From JADGHX01 sp037200125 (lineage in GTDB: Bacteria; Pseudomonadota; Gammaproteobacteria; Steroidobacterales; Steroidobacteraceae), in contig JBBCGS010000001.1 of assembly GCA_037200125.1 (NCBI GenBank), positions 62,001 to 126,000 of the forward strand: a DNA stretch of 64,000 nt, given 5' to 3'. Below, in pieces: positions 35,543-44,961 of this stretch. A program made the position numbers and the translations under genes. The notes beneath the pieces are model-generated. The model saw only the letters and a list, made by a program, of their open reading frames with translations. It searched no databases and was not told the origin of the DNA. Position 1 is the first letter of the stretch; every line of letters begins with the position of its first letter.

Positions 35543-36250
35543 ATGCCGTGTGATGCGTCTTTCACTCGTCGGTTGCGAGCCCGCGTGCTCGCGATGGCGA
35601 TCGTTGCATTCGGGCTCGTCGGGGGCGCATCGCTTGCGTTCGCGCAGGGCGCGACTCCCAGTGCCGCACCGGATACGGTGCAGGCCGCGCCCGCTACGGG
35701 GAATGCACCAGCCTTGCTGGCTGGCGGTTCCGAAGCGGCGCCCGCCGCGTCCGCAGGCACGCTCGCCTCGGTCGATGGCGCAACCACTGAGCCCCCCGCT
35801 GACACGCGCGGCCTCGACGAAGAAATCCAGAACCTGAAGAAGGACGTCGTCGACCTGAACAAAGACCTGTTCGTGCTCGAGGAAGAGCTGCTCTTCCCCG
35901 CCAACACGCAGGTGGCGATCTTCGTCTCGATGGACGTGGGCGAGTTCTTCGCGATCGACAATGTCACGCTGAAGATCGACCAGAAGGAAGTGGCGAACTA
36001 TCTCTACACGCCGCGAGAAGCCGAAGCGCTGCTCAAGGGCGGCGTGCACCGGCTGTATCTCGGCAACCTGAAGGTGGGCGAGCATGAGCTCGTCGCGTTC
36101 TTCACCGGCAAGGGCCCGAACGACCGTGACTACAAGCGCGGCGCCACGATCAAGTTCGAGAAGGGCATCGGCGCCAAGTACCTCGAGCTCAAGATCAACG
36201 ACCGGCAGAGAAAGCAGCAGCCCGAGTTCGAGATCAAGGACTGGGAATAA
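35543..36250 (+). CDS. Periplasmic coiled-coil protein of unknown function
   Basis: 235 residues. The signal peptide ends at LAFAQ, an Ala/Pro/Thr-rich linker follows, then a heptad stretch LDEEIQNLKKDVVDLNKDLFVLEEELLFP, then a beta domain (NTQVAIFVSMDVGEFFAIDNVTLKIDQKEVANYLYT...GVHRLYLGNLKVGEHELVAFFTGKGP) resembling an immunoglobulin-like fold. It starts 12 bases after the thioredoxin and leads directly into the TPR genes, so it is probably part of the ExbB/D-TPR machine. No family name recognised. Confidence 0.72.
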   Translation: MPCDASFTRRLRARVLAMAIVAFGLVGGASLAFAQGATPSAAPDTVQAAPATGNAPALLAGGSEAAPAASAGTLASVDGATTEPPADTRGLDEEIQNLKKDVVDLNKDLFVLEEELLFPANTQVAIFVSMDVGEFFAIDNVTLKIDQKEVANYLYTPREAEALLKGGVHRLYLGNLKVGEHELVAFFTGKGPNDRDYKRGATIKFEKGIGAKYLELKINDRQRKQQPEFEIKDWE

Positions 36251-36269
36251 GCGCGGCGCCTCTCGACCC

Positions 36270-38399
36270 ATGCGCAGCTTGCTCAAATACTTTGGACTTC
36301 GTTTCGCGGCCGTTGGCGCCGCTCGCGCGCGCAGCGGCGCAACGCCGAAGCGCTCTCTGGGCGCGCTCGCAAGCGCCGCGCTGGCGACGGCCTTCATCGC
36401 CGCGCCCGCGATGGCGGCGAAAAAGAACCCCGACGCCCTTCCTGAAACAACCATCCAGGATCTTCATTACGGCGACGTCCTGTTCTATTTCTATCAGGAC
36501 GAGGATTTCGAAGCGATCACCCGCCTCAATGCCTACGAGCAGTGGGGCCAGCTCTCGCATCATCACGACGAAGCGCAGCTGCTGCTCGGCGGCCTCTATC
36601 TGTCGCTCGGACTGCATAACGAGGCGGGCAAGCGCTTCGAAGCGCTGCTGACGCCGCAAACGCCGGAAGGCGTGCGCAATCGCGCCTGGTTCTACCTCGC
36701 GAAAGTCTGGTATGCGCGCGGCTATCTCGATCGCGCGGAAGAGGCCATCCGCAAAGTGCAGGGCAGGTTGCCCGTGCAGCTCGAAGCGGAGAAGCAGCAC
36801 CTGTTCGCGAACATTCTGCTGCGGCAGGGCCGCTTCCAGGAAGCGGAGTCATTGCTCGCGAACTGGAAAGGCCCGATCGATTGGATGGCTTACGCCCAGT
36901 TCAACCTCGGCGTCGCCTACGTGCGCGATGGCAAGCTCGACCAGGCCGACCCGCTCCTGCAGAACGTCGGGACGCTGAAAACCGCGCGCCCCGAGCTCCT
37001 CGCGCTGAAGGATCGCGCGAATCTCGCGCTCGGCTTCGCGCACCTGCAGGCCAACCAGCCGCAGCCGGCGCTCGTTGCGCTCGAGCGCGTGCGCCTCACC
37101 GGTCCTTATTCCAATAAAGCGTTGCTGGGCACCGGCTGGGCGCGCGCCGCGCTCGGTCAATACCAGGAAGCGCTGGGCCCGTGGCTCGAGCTGCAGGGGC
37201 GCGACATGCTCGACGCCGCCGTGCAGGAGTCTTACCTCGCCGTGCCGTATGCGTTCGGCAAGCTTCAGGCGGCTTCGCAGTCGGCGGAATACTACGAACG
37301 GGCGGTAACGTCGTTCGATGCCGAGGGCGTGAAACTGGATGAGGCCATCGGCCGTATCCAGAGCGGCAACATGCTCGACTCGATGCTCGGCAAGAACGAT
37401 GACGACACTCACTACGGCTGGTTCTGGCAGCTCCGCGACGTGCCGGATGCGCCGGAGTCGCGTTATCTCTACACCGTGCTCGCCGGTCACGACTTTCAGG
37501 AAGGCCTGAAGAACTATCGCGACCTGTCTTTCCTGGGCAAAACGCTCGATCGCTGGGCCGAGAGCATGCAGGCGTTCTCGAACATGATCGACACGCGCGA
37601 GAAGGCTTACGCCGAGCGCCTGCCGAAGGTGGACACGCTGCTCGCGAGCGGCGTCGTCGATAAACAGCAGAAGGTGCGTGACGATCTCGATGCGCACCTC
37701 AAGACGATCGAGGCCGAAGGCGATGTCGCGGCACTCGGCTCGCCGGAAGAGCGCGACCAGTGGGCCCGCATCCAGCGCCTGGAAACAGCGCTGGCGGATC
37801 TGCCCAACGATGAAGAGAACGCGGCGCTTCGCGACCGCCTGCGCCTCGTGAAGGGCGTGCTCTATTTCCGCTTGAACGATTCGTTCAAGGCGCGCGTGTG
37901 GCGCGAGCGCCGGACGATCAAGGATCTCGACCTCGCCCTGCACGAAGCCCAGTCCCGCTGGATCCGCGTGGACCGTGCGCGCAAGAGTGTGCCGACGAAC
38001 ACTGATGAGTTCGATACGCGCATCGCATCCCTCCAGCAGCGCATCGATGCGATTCAGCTGCGACTGGTCGACGTCGCGCAGAAGCAGAACAACTACCTGG
38101 CCGCACTCGCCGTGCATGAACTGCAGGGCCAGAAAGATCGGCTCGCGACCTACCAGGTGCAGGCGCGCTTCGCCCTCGCGACCATGTACGACCGCGCGGC
38201 GAACACCGATATCCTCAACAAGGACACGAAACCGAAGCCGAAGACGGCAGAGCCCGAAGACGCGCCGGACGAAACTGACCTGCCGGCGCCGGCCCAGCCG
38301 GGCACGGAAGCTGCTCCTGCGCCGTCAGCGGCCGCGCCGGAAGCCGCGGCGCCGACACCGGCGCAACCCACGCCGGGCGCTCAGGAACCCAAGCCATGA
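36270..38399 (+). CDS. Large TPR periplasmic protein
   Basis: 709 residues from MRSLLKYFGLRFAAVGAA. The signal region ends near APAMAAKK. Helical repeats in pairs are visible: EAQLLLGGLYLSLGLHNEAGKRFEALL, AWFYLAKVWYARGYLDRAEEAI, AQFNLGVAYVRDGKLDQADPLL, NLALGFAHLQANQPQPALVALERV. A long coiled region with RIASLQQRIDAIQLRLVDVAQKQNN precedes a Pro/Ala-rich tail (PAPAQPGTEAAPAPSAAAPE). The stop overlaps the next ATG (ATGA). Resembles the TPR scaffold proteins that accompany AglRQS-type motors. Confidence 0.82.
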   Translation: MRSLLKYFGLRFAAVGAARARSGATPKRSLGALASAALATAFIAAPAMAAKKNPDALPETTIQDLHYGDVLFYFYQDEDFEAITRLNAYEQWGQLSHHHDEAQLLLGGLYLSLGLHNEAGKRFEALLTPQTPEGVRNRAWFYLAKVWYARGYLDRAEEAIRKVQGRLPVQLEAEKQHLFANILLRQGRFQEAESLLANWKGPIDWMAYAQFNLGVAYVRDGKLDQADPLLQNVGTLKTARPELLALKDRANLALGFAHLQANQPQPALVALERVRLTGPYSNKALLGTGWARAALGQYQEALGPWLELQGRDMLDAAVQESYLAVPYAFGKLQAASQSAEYYERAVTSFDAEGVKLDEAIGRIQSGNMLDSMLGKNDDDTHYGWFWQLRDVPDAPESRYLYTVLAGHDFQEGLKNYRDLSFLGKTLDRWAESMQAFSNMIDTREKAYAERLPKVDTLLASGVVDKQQKVRDDLDAHLKTIEAEGDVAALGSPEERDQWARIQRLETALADLPNDEENAALRDRLRLVKGVLYFRLNDSFKARVWRERRTIKDLDLALHEAQSRWIRVDRARKSVPTNTDEFDTRIASLQQRIDAIQLRLVDVAQKQNNYLAALAVHELQGQKDRLATYQVQARFALATMYDRAANTDILNKDTKPKPKTAEPEDAPDETDLPAPAQPGTEAAPAPSAAAPEAAAPTPAQPTPGAQEPKP

Positions 38400-41215
38400 T
38401 GCGCACAACGAAACGCTCGCATCTCGTCGCCTTGGCCATCGCCCTCGCGCTTGCTCAGAGCGCCGCCGGCGCGGCCGACAAGAAGGGCCCGCAAACCATC
38501 GGCGACCTGAAAGCCAAGCAGGTCGAAGTCCACAAAGACACCCAGGTCTCCGCGACGTCCTCCAAGGCGATGGAGAACTACAAGCGCTTCCTCGAGCTGC
38601 AGAAAACCGACCCCGAGCTGCGCGCCGAAGCCATGCGCCGCCTCGGCGACCTGAACCTCGAGTCCGGTGAGCTCGATCGCATGTCGACCGAGGTCACCGC
38701 CATCGACCTGCAGGGCGCGGAAGCCATCAAGCTTTACTCGACGCTGCTGAAGGCCTACCCGACCTATCCGCGCAACGACCAGGTGCTCTACCAGCTGGCG
38801 CGTGCGTACGAAACGACCGGCCAGCCGGAGCAGGCGCTCGCCACGCTCGATCGCGTGGTGAAGCAGTACCCGCAGTCGCCGCAGCTCGATGAAATCCAGT
38901 TCCGCCGCGGCGAGATCCTGTTCTCCGCGAAGGAGTATCGCCAGGCGCAGGACGCTTACGACGTCGTCATCAAGCGCGGCTCGTCGTCCGCGTTCTACGA
39001 GCAGAGCCTCTACAAGCACGGCTGGTCGCTGTTCAAGCAGTCGCTGAACGAAGATAGCCTGCCGTCGTTCGCGGGCGTGCTCGATCAGAAGCTCGTTACG
39101 AAATCAGGCGGCACACGCAAGACGGAGTCGCTGAAGCGCGCGGATCGCGAGCTGGTGGAAGACACGTTGCGTGTCATGGCCATCACGTTCTCGTATGTCG
39201 AAGGCAGCGAGTCGCTCGACAACTTCCTGAACAAGCGCGGCAAGCCGACGCCGTACTCGCACCTCCTGTATTCGGGCCTCGGCGATCTTTACGTCGAGAA
39301 GCAGCGCTTCCAGGACGCCGCGACCACCTATCGCGCGTACGTTGCGCGCGATCCGAACAGCGATTTCGCGCCGAACCTCGCCATGCAGGGCATCGAGGCC
39401 TACAACAAGGGCGGGTTCACGCAGCTCGTGCTCGATGGCAAGCACGAGTACGTCGAGCGTTACAACTTCGGCACCGCCTTCTGGCAGGGCCGCGATCGCG
39501 CGAAGTATCCGCAGGTGGTCAAGGAGCTGAAGACCAACCTGAAGGACGTTGCGACCTATTTCCACGCGACCGCGCAGAAATCGAAGAAGACCGAGGACTA
39601 CACGGAAGCCGCGAAGTGGTATCGCGATTACCTGAAGTCGTTCCCGGACGATCCGGATTCTTCCGCCACCAACTACCTGCTCGCCGAAACCCTGTTCGAG
39701 AGCAAGCAGTTCGCCGACGCCGCGACCGAATATGAGCGCACGGCGTACTTCTATCCGAAGAACGACAAGTCGGCGACCGCGGGCTATGCCTCGCTGGTGG
39801 CCTACAAGAATGAAGAGGAGCGCCTGGGCGGCACCGCGAAGACGGAGTGGCATGCGAAGGCGACCGATGCGGGCGTGAAGTTCGCGCAGGCGTTTCCGGA
39901 ACATCCGGATAGCGCCGGCGTCCTGACGCGCGCCGCTGAAGACGTGTTTGCCGCGAAGGATCTGCCGCGCGCCCTCCAGCTCGCGCAGTCGATGCTCGAC
40001 CGGCAACCGCCGGTGGACGCCGCCAAACAGCGCATTGCCTGGACCATCACCGCGCAGTCGAACTTCGACCTGGGCAACTTCGACAAGGCCGAGCCCGCGT
40101 ACGTGAAGGCGCGCGACCTCGTCACCAACGACGACAAGATGAAGGCCGACCTGACCGAGCGTCTCGCGGCCACCGTGTACAAGCAGGGTGAAGCGAAGCA
40201 GAAGTCGGGCGACAGCGCCGGCGCGGTCGAGGACTTCCTGCGCGTCGCGCGCGTTTCGCCGGATTCGAAGATTCGTTCGACGGCCGAGTACGACGCGGCC
40301 GCGCAGCTCATCACGCTCAAGCAGTGGGATCGTGCGATCGGCGTGCTCGAAGGTTTCCGCCGCGACTACCCGAAGAGCGATCTGCAGGCGGACGTGGGCC
40401 ACAAGCTCGCCGTTGCCTACACCGAAGGCAACCGCCCGGCGCAGGCCGCTGTGGAGTTCGAGCGCATCGCGGCGGATCCGACGGAGGGCAGGCAGGTTCA
40501 GCGCGAAGCGTTGCTGCAGTCCGCGGACCTCTACACCAAAGCGAACAACGTGCCGAAGGCCGTATCGATGCTGGAGAAGTTCGTTGCCACGAACCCCACG
40601 CCGATATCGGATGCGATGGAAGCGCGCCAGCGGCTCGCCGATATCGCCGGCAAGAACGGCGACGTCGTGAAGCGCGACACCTGGTATCGCGAGATCGTGA
40701 AGGCGGACTCCACCGCCGGCGCCGCGCGCACCGATCGCACGAAGTATCTGGCCGCGAAGGCGCAGCTTTCCCTGGCCGAGCCGGTGCGCGATGCGTTTCG
40801 CGGCGTGCGGTTGACCGCGCCGCTGAAGAAGAGCCTCGTCGGCAAGCGCCAGGCGCTCGACAAGGCCCTGAATGCGTACAAGCAGGCGGCTTCGTACAAC
40901 GTCGCTGAAGTGACGACGACCGCCACGTACGAGACGGCCGAGCTGTATCGCACGCTGGGCAAGGACCTGATGGCTTCGGAGCGGCCGAAGGCCCTGAAGG
41001 GTGACGAGCTCGAGGCATACAACACGCTGCTCGAAGAGCAGGTGTTCCCCTTCGAAGAGCAGGCGATCCAGATTCATGAGTTGAACGTGGCGCGCGCGAA
41101 AGACGGCGTCTACGACAACGGCGTGCGCGCGAGCTTCAAGGCGCTCGCGGAGCTCAAGCCCGCGCGCTATGGGAAAACGGAATTGGTGCAGGATGTTGTT
41201 GTTACGCCCAACTAG
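38396..41215 (+). CDS. Large TPR protein (AglT-like)
   Basis: 939 residues. Signal peptide LVALAIALALAQSAAGA. Many tetratricopeptide units are seen: LYQLARAYETTGQPEQALATLDRVV, FRRGEILFSAKEYRQAQDAYD, YSGLGDLYVEKQRFQDAATTYRAYV, YLLAETLFESKQFADAATEYERTA, HKLAVAYTEGNRPAQAAVEFERIA. The length and repeat layout fit the periplasmic TPR proteins of the AglT/GltE kind in Myxococcus gliding and related envelope machines. Translationally coupled to the previous TPR gene. Likely a structural scaffold or adaptor. Confidence 0.82.
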   Translation: MMRTTKRSHLVALAIALALAQSAAGAADKKGPQTIGDLKAKQVEVHKDTQVSATSSKAMENYKRFLELQKTDPELRAEAMRRLGDLNLESGELDRMSTEVTAIDLQGAEAIKLYSTLLKAYPTYPRNDQVLYQLARAYETTGQPEQALATLDRVVKQYPQSPQLDEIQFRRGEILFSAKEYRQAQDAYDVVIKRGSSSAFYEQSLYKHGWSLFKQSLNEDSLPSFAGVLDQKLVTKSGGTRKTESLKRADRELVEDTLRVMAITFSYVEGSESLDNFLNKRGKPTPYSHLLYSGLGDLYVEKQRFQDAATTYRAYVARDPNSDFAPNLAMQGIEAYNKGGFTQLVLDGKHEYVERYNFGTAFWQGRDRAKYPQVVKELKTNLKDVATYFHATAQKSKKTEDYTEAAKWYRDYLKSFPDDPDSSATNYLLAETLFESKQFADAATEYERTAYFYPKNDKSATAGYASLVAYKNEEERLGGTAKTEWHAKATDAGVKFAQAFPEHPDSAGVLTRAAEDVFAAKDLPRALQLAQSMLDRQPPVDAAKQRIAWTITAQSNFDLGNFDKAEPAYVKARDLVTNDDKMKADLTERLAATVYKQGEAKQKSGDSAGAVEDFLRVARVSPDSKIRSTAEYDAAAQLITLKQWDRAIGVLEGFRRDYPKSDLQADVGHKLAVAYTEGNRPAQAAVEFERIAADPTEGRQVQREALLQSADLYTKANNVPKAVSMLEKFVATNPTPISDAMEARQRLADIAGKNGDVVKRDTWYREIVKADSTAGAARTDRTKYLAAKAQLSLAEPVRDAFRGVRLTAPLKKSLVGKRQALDKALNAYKQAASYNVAEVTTTATYETAELYRTLGKDLMASERPKALKGDELEAYNTLLEEQVFPFEEQAIQIHELNVARAKDGVYDNGVRASFKALAELKPARYGKTELVQDVVVTPN

Positions 41216-41291
41216 CGCAGCGTTTTGCGGCCGACGGGCTTCGGCACGCGCCACGCTTCGCGGGGCGCGGCCTGGCTTACGTGCTGATGAC

Positions 41292-41381
41292 GCCGGCAGC
41301 GCTGGTAGTGGCGGCGGCGCCGGCAGTGGCGGCGGCGCCGGCAGTGGCGGTAGGGCCGGCAGTGGCGGTATTGGTGGCGGT
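41292..41381. repeat. Five tandem 18-bp units (Gly/Ser-coding minisatellite)
   Basis: Units start at 41292, 41310, 41328, 41346 and 41364. The second and third are identical (GGCGGCGGCGCCGGCAGT); the others differ at several bases. They lie between the TPR gene and the TPR lipoprotein. Confidence 0.8.
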
Positions 41382-41426
41382 AGCGCTGATTGCGCAAGTA
41401 GCGTCGGCGGCGACGCTGCGCGCGGC

Positions 41427-42323
41427 GTGCTCGTTGCGTGCCTTGTGCTGGCGCTTGCGGCGTGCAGTGGTGCGCCCACTAAGTCCGATGGCGGGTCCGC
41501 TGCGCTGGATGGGGCGACATCAAGCTCATCGGCTTCGAGTGCGAACTCGGGTTCGCAAAAGAGCGGGTCGGCGGGCGGTGCGAGCGGCGTGGCAGGTGGC
41601 GCGGCAGGTACGGCTGGCGGCACCGCAGGCACGGCTGGCGGCACCGCGAGCGGTGCCAATAACGCGGCCGCGGGCGGCGCGAGCGGCACGGCCAATCCTT
41701 CCGCGCAACCTGATATCCCCAAACGTGCGCTCTCGGAGTTCGACCGCGCCGTCGGGCTCATGAAAGCCGGCAACAGCGGCGAGGCGGAGCTGGAGTTCAA
41801 AACTCTCGCGGCCGGCTATCCGCAACTCGCGGGTGCGCAGATCAACCTCGCGCTACTCCAGCGCAAGGCAAATCGTCTCGACGAAGCCGAAGCAACGCTG
41901 AAGGCCGCAGTAGACAAGAATCCCAACAGCGCCTCCGCCTGGAACGAGCTGGGCCTCACGCAACGCATGCGCGGTCAGTTTCCAGACGCGGCGGCGTCTT
42001 ACGAGAAGGCGCTCGCCGCCGACCCGAACTTCGCGCCGGCCCATCGGAACTACGCGGTGCTGCTCGACCTTTATCTCAATGACCCCGAGCACGCCCTGAC
42101 CGAGCTCGAGCGTTACAAGGAGCTCACCGGCGAAGATAAACCGGTGACGAGCTGGATCGCGGAGCTCCGTCAGCGTACTGGCAAGACCACGCCGCGCAAG
42201 CCGGCCGCGCCCGCGCCGACGGACTCGGCGCCGACGGAAACCGAATCCGCACCTGCTTCGCCCGCCGCGCAACCTCCGGTGGGCCAGCCTGCACCGGCGC
42301 AGCCGGCGCCAGGCCGAGGGTAA
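41427..42323 (+). CDS. TPR lipoprotein
   Basis: About 298 residues from a GTG at 41427 (VLVACLVLALAACSGAP, lipobox LAAC). The same frame is open upstream through a Gly/Ser repeat without an ATG near enough, so the start is uncertain and the positively charged n-region (ARG) may belong to the protein. A Gly/Ala/Thr low-complexity linker from a second short repeat follows, then TPR units: ALSEFDRAVGLMKAGNSGEAELEFKTLA, AQINLALLQRKANRLDEAEATLKAAV, AWNELGLTQRMRGQFPDAAASYEKAL. The tail is Pro/Ala-rich. Likely an outer-membrane pilotin-like member of the TPR/Exb system. Confidence 0.7.
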   Translation: MLVACLVLALAACSGAPTKSDGGSAALDGATSSSSASSANSGSQKSGSAGGASGVAGGAAGTAGGTAGTAGGTASGANNAAAGGASGTANPSAQPDIPKRALSEFDRAVGLMKAGNSGEAELEFKTLAAGYPQLAGAQINLALLQRKANRLDEAEATLKAAVDKNPNSASAWNELGLTQRMRGQFPDAAASYEKALAADPNFAPAHRNYAVLLDLYLNDPEHALTELERYKELTGEDKPVTSWIAELRQRTGKTTPRKPAAPAPTDSAPTETESAPASPAAQPPVGQPAPAQPAPGRG

Positions 42324-42326
42324 GCC

Positions 42327-43004
42327 ATGCGAACGAATGCCTTTGTTTCGATGATCGTTGCGACGGGGTTGGCCGCCGCGGCGTCGATTGCGATTGCTCA
42401 GAATGCGACGGCGCCTGCGACCAAGCCTGCGCGCGAGACGCCGCGTCCTCAGGACGTCGACCCGGCGGTGAATACGTCGGCGACGCCGACGGCACTTGAC
42501 ACGCCCTCGACGGCCTCGAATAGCGCAGCCTCTACGCCGGCGCAAAGCGCGGCCGCCGCGCAAGCGCAAGGCGCCGCGGCGGCTGGAAAACCCGGTGCAA
42601 AGGGCAAATCCCTCGACCGCCTCGAACTCGATACCACGCAGATCACGGGTAACCGGGAGCTGCCGAAAGTGCTCTACATCGTCCCGTGGAAGCGCTCCGA
42701 CCTGGGCGACCTCGTCGGCAAGCCGGTGAACAGCCTGTTGGACGAAGTGCTGACACCTGTCGACCGCGACGTCTTCCAGCGCGAGAACCGCTACTACCGC
42801 GCGCTCACGCCCGGTGCTGCCGAAAACGATGCGCTGTCGGCGCCCGATGGCCGCCCGGCGACGCCCGTGCGTAACCCGGTGCTCACGAACAGTGCGCCTG
42901 CCGCCGGCAGCCAGGGGTCCGCAGCACGTCCGACCAATGCCCCTGCAGGCGGAGTCTCAACCGGAGGCGGCGGCACAACGCCAGCGCCACGGGATGAGAA
43001 ATAG
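42327..43004 (+). CDS. Secreted protein of unknown function in the Exb locus
   Basis: 225 residues. Signal peptide MIVATGLAAAASIAIAQN. An Ala/Thr/Pro/Ser-rich linker (about 26-95) precedes a compact conserved-looking stretch LDRLELDTTQITGNRELPKVLYIVPWKRSDLGDLVGKPVNSLLDEVLTPVDRDVFQRENRYY, then a Gly/Pro-rich tail. Starts 4 bases after the TPR lipoprotein and about 100 before ExbB. The LPKVLYIVPWK core is the only distinctive feature; no family recognised. Confidence 0.7.
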   Translation: MRTNAFVSMIVATGLAAAASIAIAQNATAPATKPARETPRPQDVDPAVNTSATPTALDTPSTASNSAASTPAQSAAAAQAQGAAAAGKPGAKGKSLDRLELDTTQITGNRELPKVLYIVPWKRSDLGDLVGKPVNSLLDEVLTPVDRDVFQRENRYYRALTPGAAENDALSAPDGRPATPVRNPVLTNSAPAAGSQGSAARPTNAPAGGVSTGGGGTTPAPRDEK

Positions 43005-43110
43005 GTCGCAGCTTTTTGCTCATATGTCATTCAGTTTCCGCAAGCTTGCTTGAGTCGGTTTCGAAGGTCTTTGCCGGCCCGCAATGGGCCGATTGTTGGG
43101 GAGTACGTCG

Positions 43111-43767
43111 ATGGAACTCTGGAGCGTCATCGTTAGATTTTTCCAAGGCGGCGGGGAGTTCATGCTCCCGATCGCCGTGGTGCTGGTGTTCGGTCTCGCG
43201 ATCGCGATCGAGCGCTACATCTATCTCACCCGCGCGGCGATTCGTAATCGCACGCTGTGGAACGAGGTCGTGCCGCTGCTCGCGCAGGGCAACTTCCGGC
43301 AGGTGGTGGCCATCACCTCGAAGTCGGACTCCGCGATCGGCCAGATCCTGAATTACGGGCTCGCCCGCATTCAGTCGGCCCGTCGTCGCGACGACATCGA
43401 GAAGGCGATGGAAGAGAGCCTGATGGAAGTGGTGCCGCGCCTCGAAAAGCGCACGCACTACCTCGCCACGTTCGCGAACCTCGCGACCCTGCTCGGCCTG
43501 CTTGGCACCGTCATCGGTCTGATTCATGCGTTCGGCGCCGTCGCCACGGTGAACCCGGCCGAGAAGGCGAACCTGCTGTCGGCCTCGATCTCGGTCGCGA
43601 TGAACTGCACGGCGTTCGGTCTCATGACCGCGGTGCCGATCCTGTTCCTGCATGCGGTTCTGCAGACGAAGACCACCGAGCTGATCGACAGTCTCGAGAT
43701 GGCTTCGGTGAAGTTCCTGAATGCGATTACGGAGCGGCAGTCGCCGCCCGCTGCCGCACAGGCCTGA
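43111..43767 (+). CDS. exbB: ExbB/TolQ/MotA-family proton channel protein
   Basis: 218 residues from MELWSVIVRFFQGGGEFMLPIAVVLVFGLAIAIERYIYL (TM1), chosen over an upstream ATG by its GGGGAGTAC leader. The conserved cytoplasmic to TM2-TM3 region THYLATFANLATLLGLLGTVIGLIHAFGAV and NCTAFGLMTAVPILFLHAVL is the ExbB/TolQ signature. Makes the stator channel with ExbD proteins encoded immediately downstream, as in AglR of the Myxococcus gliding motor. Confidence 0.92.
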   Translation: MELWSVIVRFFQGGGEFMLPIAVVLVFGLAIAIERYIYLTRAAIRNRTLWNEVVPLLAQGNFRQVVAITSKSDSAIGQILNYGLARIQSARRRDDIEKAMEESLMEVVPRLEKRTHYLATFANLATLLGLLGTVIGLIHAFGAVATVNPAEKANLLSASISVAMNCTAFGLMTAVPILFLHAVLQTKTTELIDSLEMASVKFLNAITERQSPPAAAQA

Positions 43768-43786
43768 TTGCGGTTTCGCAACTGAA

Positions 43787-43810
43787 GAAGCCCTCAATCG
43801 CCGGGCGGCT
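43787..43810. repeat. REP-like 24-bp element, copy 2
   Basis: GAAGCCCTCAATCGCC followed by GGGCGGCT, in the 95-base gap between exbB and the first exbD. Identical to copy 1 at 9599-9622 in inverted orientation. Confidence 0.75.
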
Positions 43811-43862
43811 CGAGAGAAGAGCCGCGAGCGTTTAGGTCGCCACTTCACCGGAAGTATTCGCA

Positions 43863-44432
43863 ATGCGACGTTCCTTTGCCACCAAGAAGATTGCGCGGAA
43901 AATGCGCAAGCCGGCCGAGCTGCTGCTCGTGCCGATGATCGACATCTTCACGGTGCTGGTCACGTTCCTGCTCATGACCGCGGTCTTCTCCAAGACCGTG
44001 GTGCTGCAGCTGAACCTGCCGGCGTCCGTCACCGAGTTCCGCGAGCCGCCGCCGGGGCTCATGATCGAGGTGATGGTGCGCAAGGACCTGATTCAGGTCG
44101 CCGATCGCAACACCGGCCCGCTCGCCACACTCCCCAACAAGGCGGACGGGTACGATTACGAAGGCCTCACCGATTACCTGAAGCGCATCAAGGCGAAGTT
44201 CCCGGAGAAAACCGACGCGACGATCCTGCTCGAGTCCGACACGCCGTACGACACGCTCGTGCAGGTGATGGACCGGGTGCGGGTGTTCGAGCAGGGCACC
44301 GGCGCGCAGACGATGCAGGCCGAGCTGTTCCCGGATATCTCGATCGGTGACGCGCCGGCGGCCACGCCCGGCGGCGCGCCCGCGCCCGCCGCGGCCATCC
44401 CGGCGACGCGAAGTGGAGAGAAGCACTCATGA
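43863..44432 (+). CDS. exbD: ExbD/TolR-family protein, first copy
   Basis: 189 residues. Cytoplasmic N-terminus, then the single TM helix ELLLVPMIDIFTVLVTFLLMTAV with the proton-carrying Asp of PMIDIF. Periplasmic domain VVLQLNLPASV ... TILLESDTPYDTLVQVMDRVRVFEQG has the TolR/ExbD fold signature; the Pro/Ala-rich tail is unusual. Overlaps the second exbD by 4 bases. Confidence 0.9.
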   Translation: MRRSFATKKIARKMRKPAELLLVPMIDIFTVLVTFLLMTAVFSKTVVLQLNLPASVTEFREPPPGLMIEVMVRKDLIQVADRNTGPLATLPNKADGYDYEGLTDYLKRIKAKFPEKTDATILLESDTPYDTLVQVMDRVRVFEQGTGAQTMQAELFPDISIGDAPAATPGGAPAPAAAIPATRSGEKHS

Positions 44433-44947
44433 GCATGTCCAACCGTGCGCGCCGCATGGCCCAGCATCACGCCCGGCACAAGGCGGATGCGGAGCTGAAC
44501 CTGATCCCGCTCATCGATATTCTCTCGGTGATGGTGGCCTTCCTGCTCGTCTACTCGACGGAAGTGGAAGTCATCCAGAACACCAAGGGCATCGAGATAC
44601 CGCAGTCGATCGCCCAGGCCCAGCCGAAAGAGTCGGTGGTGGTCATGATCACCAAGGACCAGCTGTTCGTGCAGGGCGAGCTCGTCACGAGCGTCGCGGA
44701 CATCAAGGCCGCGAACACCGCGCTGGTCGAGCCGCTGCGCGAGAAGCTGAAAGCCCCGCGCATCATCGGCGACATCGGCGAGAAGGATCTCGCGAACCGT
44801 GAGATCACCGTGATGGCGGACAAGAGCCTGCCGTACGAGATCCTGAAAAAGGTCATGGCGACCTGCACGGACGCCGACTACGGCAAGATTTCGCTGGCGG
44901 TACTCCAGAAGGAGAAGCCTGTGCCGCCGGGCTTCAAGCCGGCTTGA
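44429..44947 (+). CDS. exbD: ExbD/TolR-family protein, second copy
   Basis: 172 residues. The TM helix ELNLIPLIDILSVMVAFLLVYST includes the conserved Asp. The periplasmic domain differs from the first copy (IEIPQSIAQAQPKESVVVMITKDQLFVQGELV, VMADKSLPYEILKKVMATCTDADYGKISLAV). Two distinct ExbDs after one ExbB is the AglR-AglQ-AglS arrangement. Coupled to the first copy by ATGA. Confidence 0.9.
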   Translation: MSMSNRARRMAQHHARHKADAELNLIPLIDILSVMVAFLLVYSTEVEVIQNTKGIEIPQSIAQAQPKESVVVMITKDQLFVQGELVTSVADIKAANTALVEPLREKLKAPRIIGDIGEKDLANREITVMADKSLPYEILKKVMATCTDADYGKISLAVLQKEKPVPPGFKPA

Positions 44948-44961
44948 GGGGGGCGTAAACC

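Noticed and set aside
41292..41381. CRISPR-like array
   Set aside because: The repeats are contiguous 18-bp units with no spacers, and no cas genes are present.
39104..41800. 898-codon antisense ORF opposite the TPR genes
   Set aside because: It runs opposite a clear TPR gene, is Arg/Leu/Ala biased without signal or domain, and is explained by high GC3 on the coding strand.
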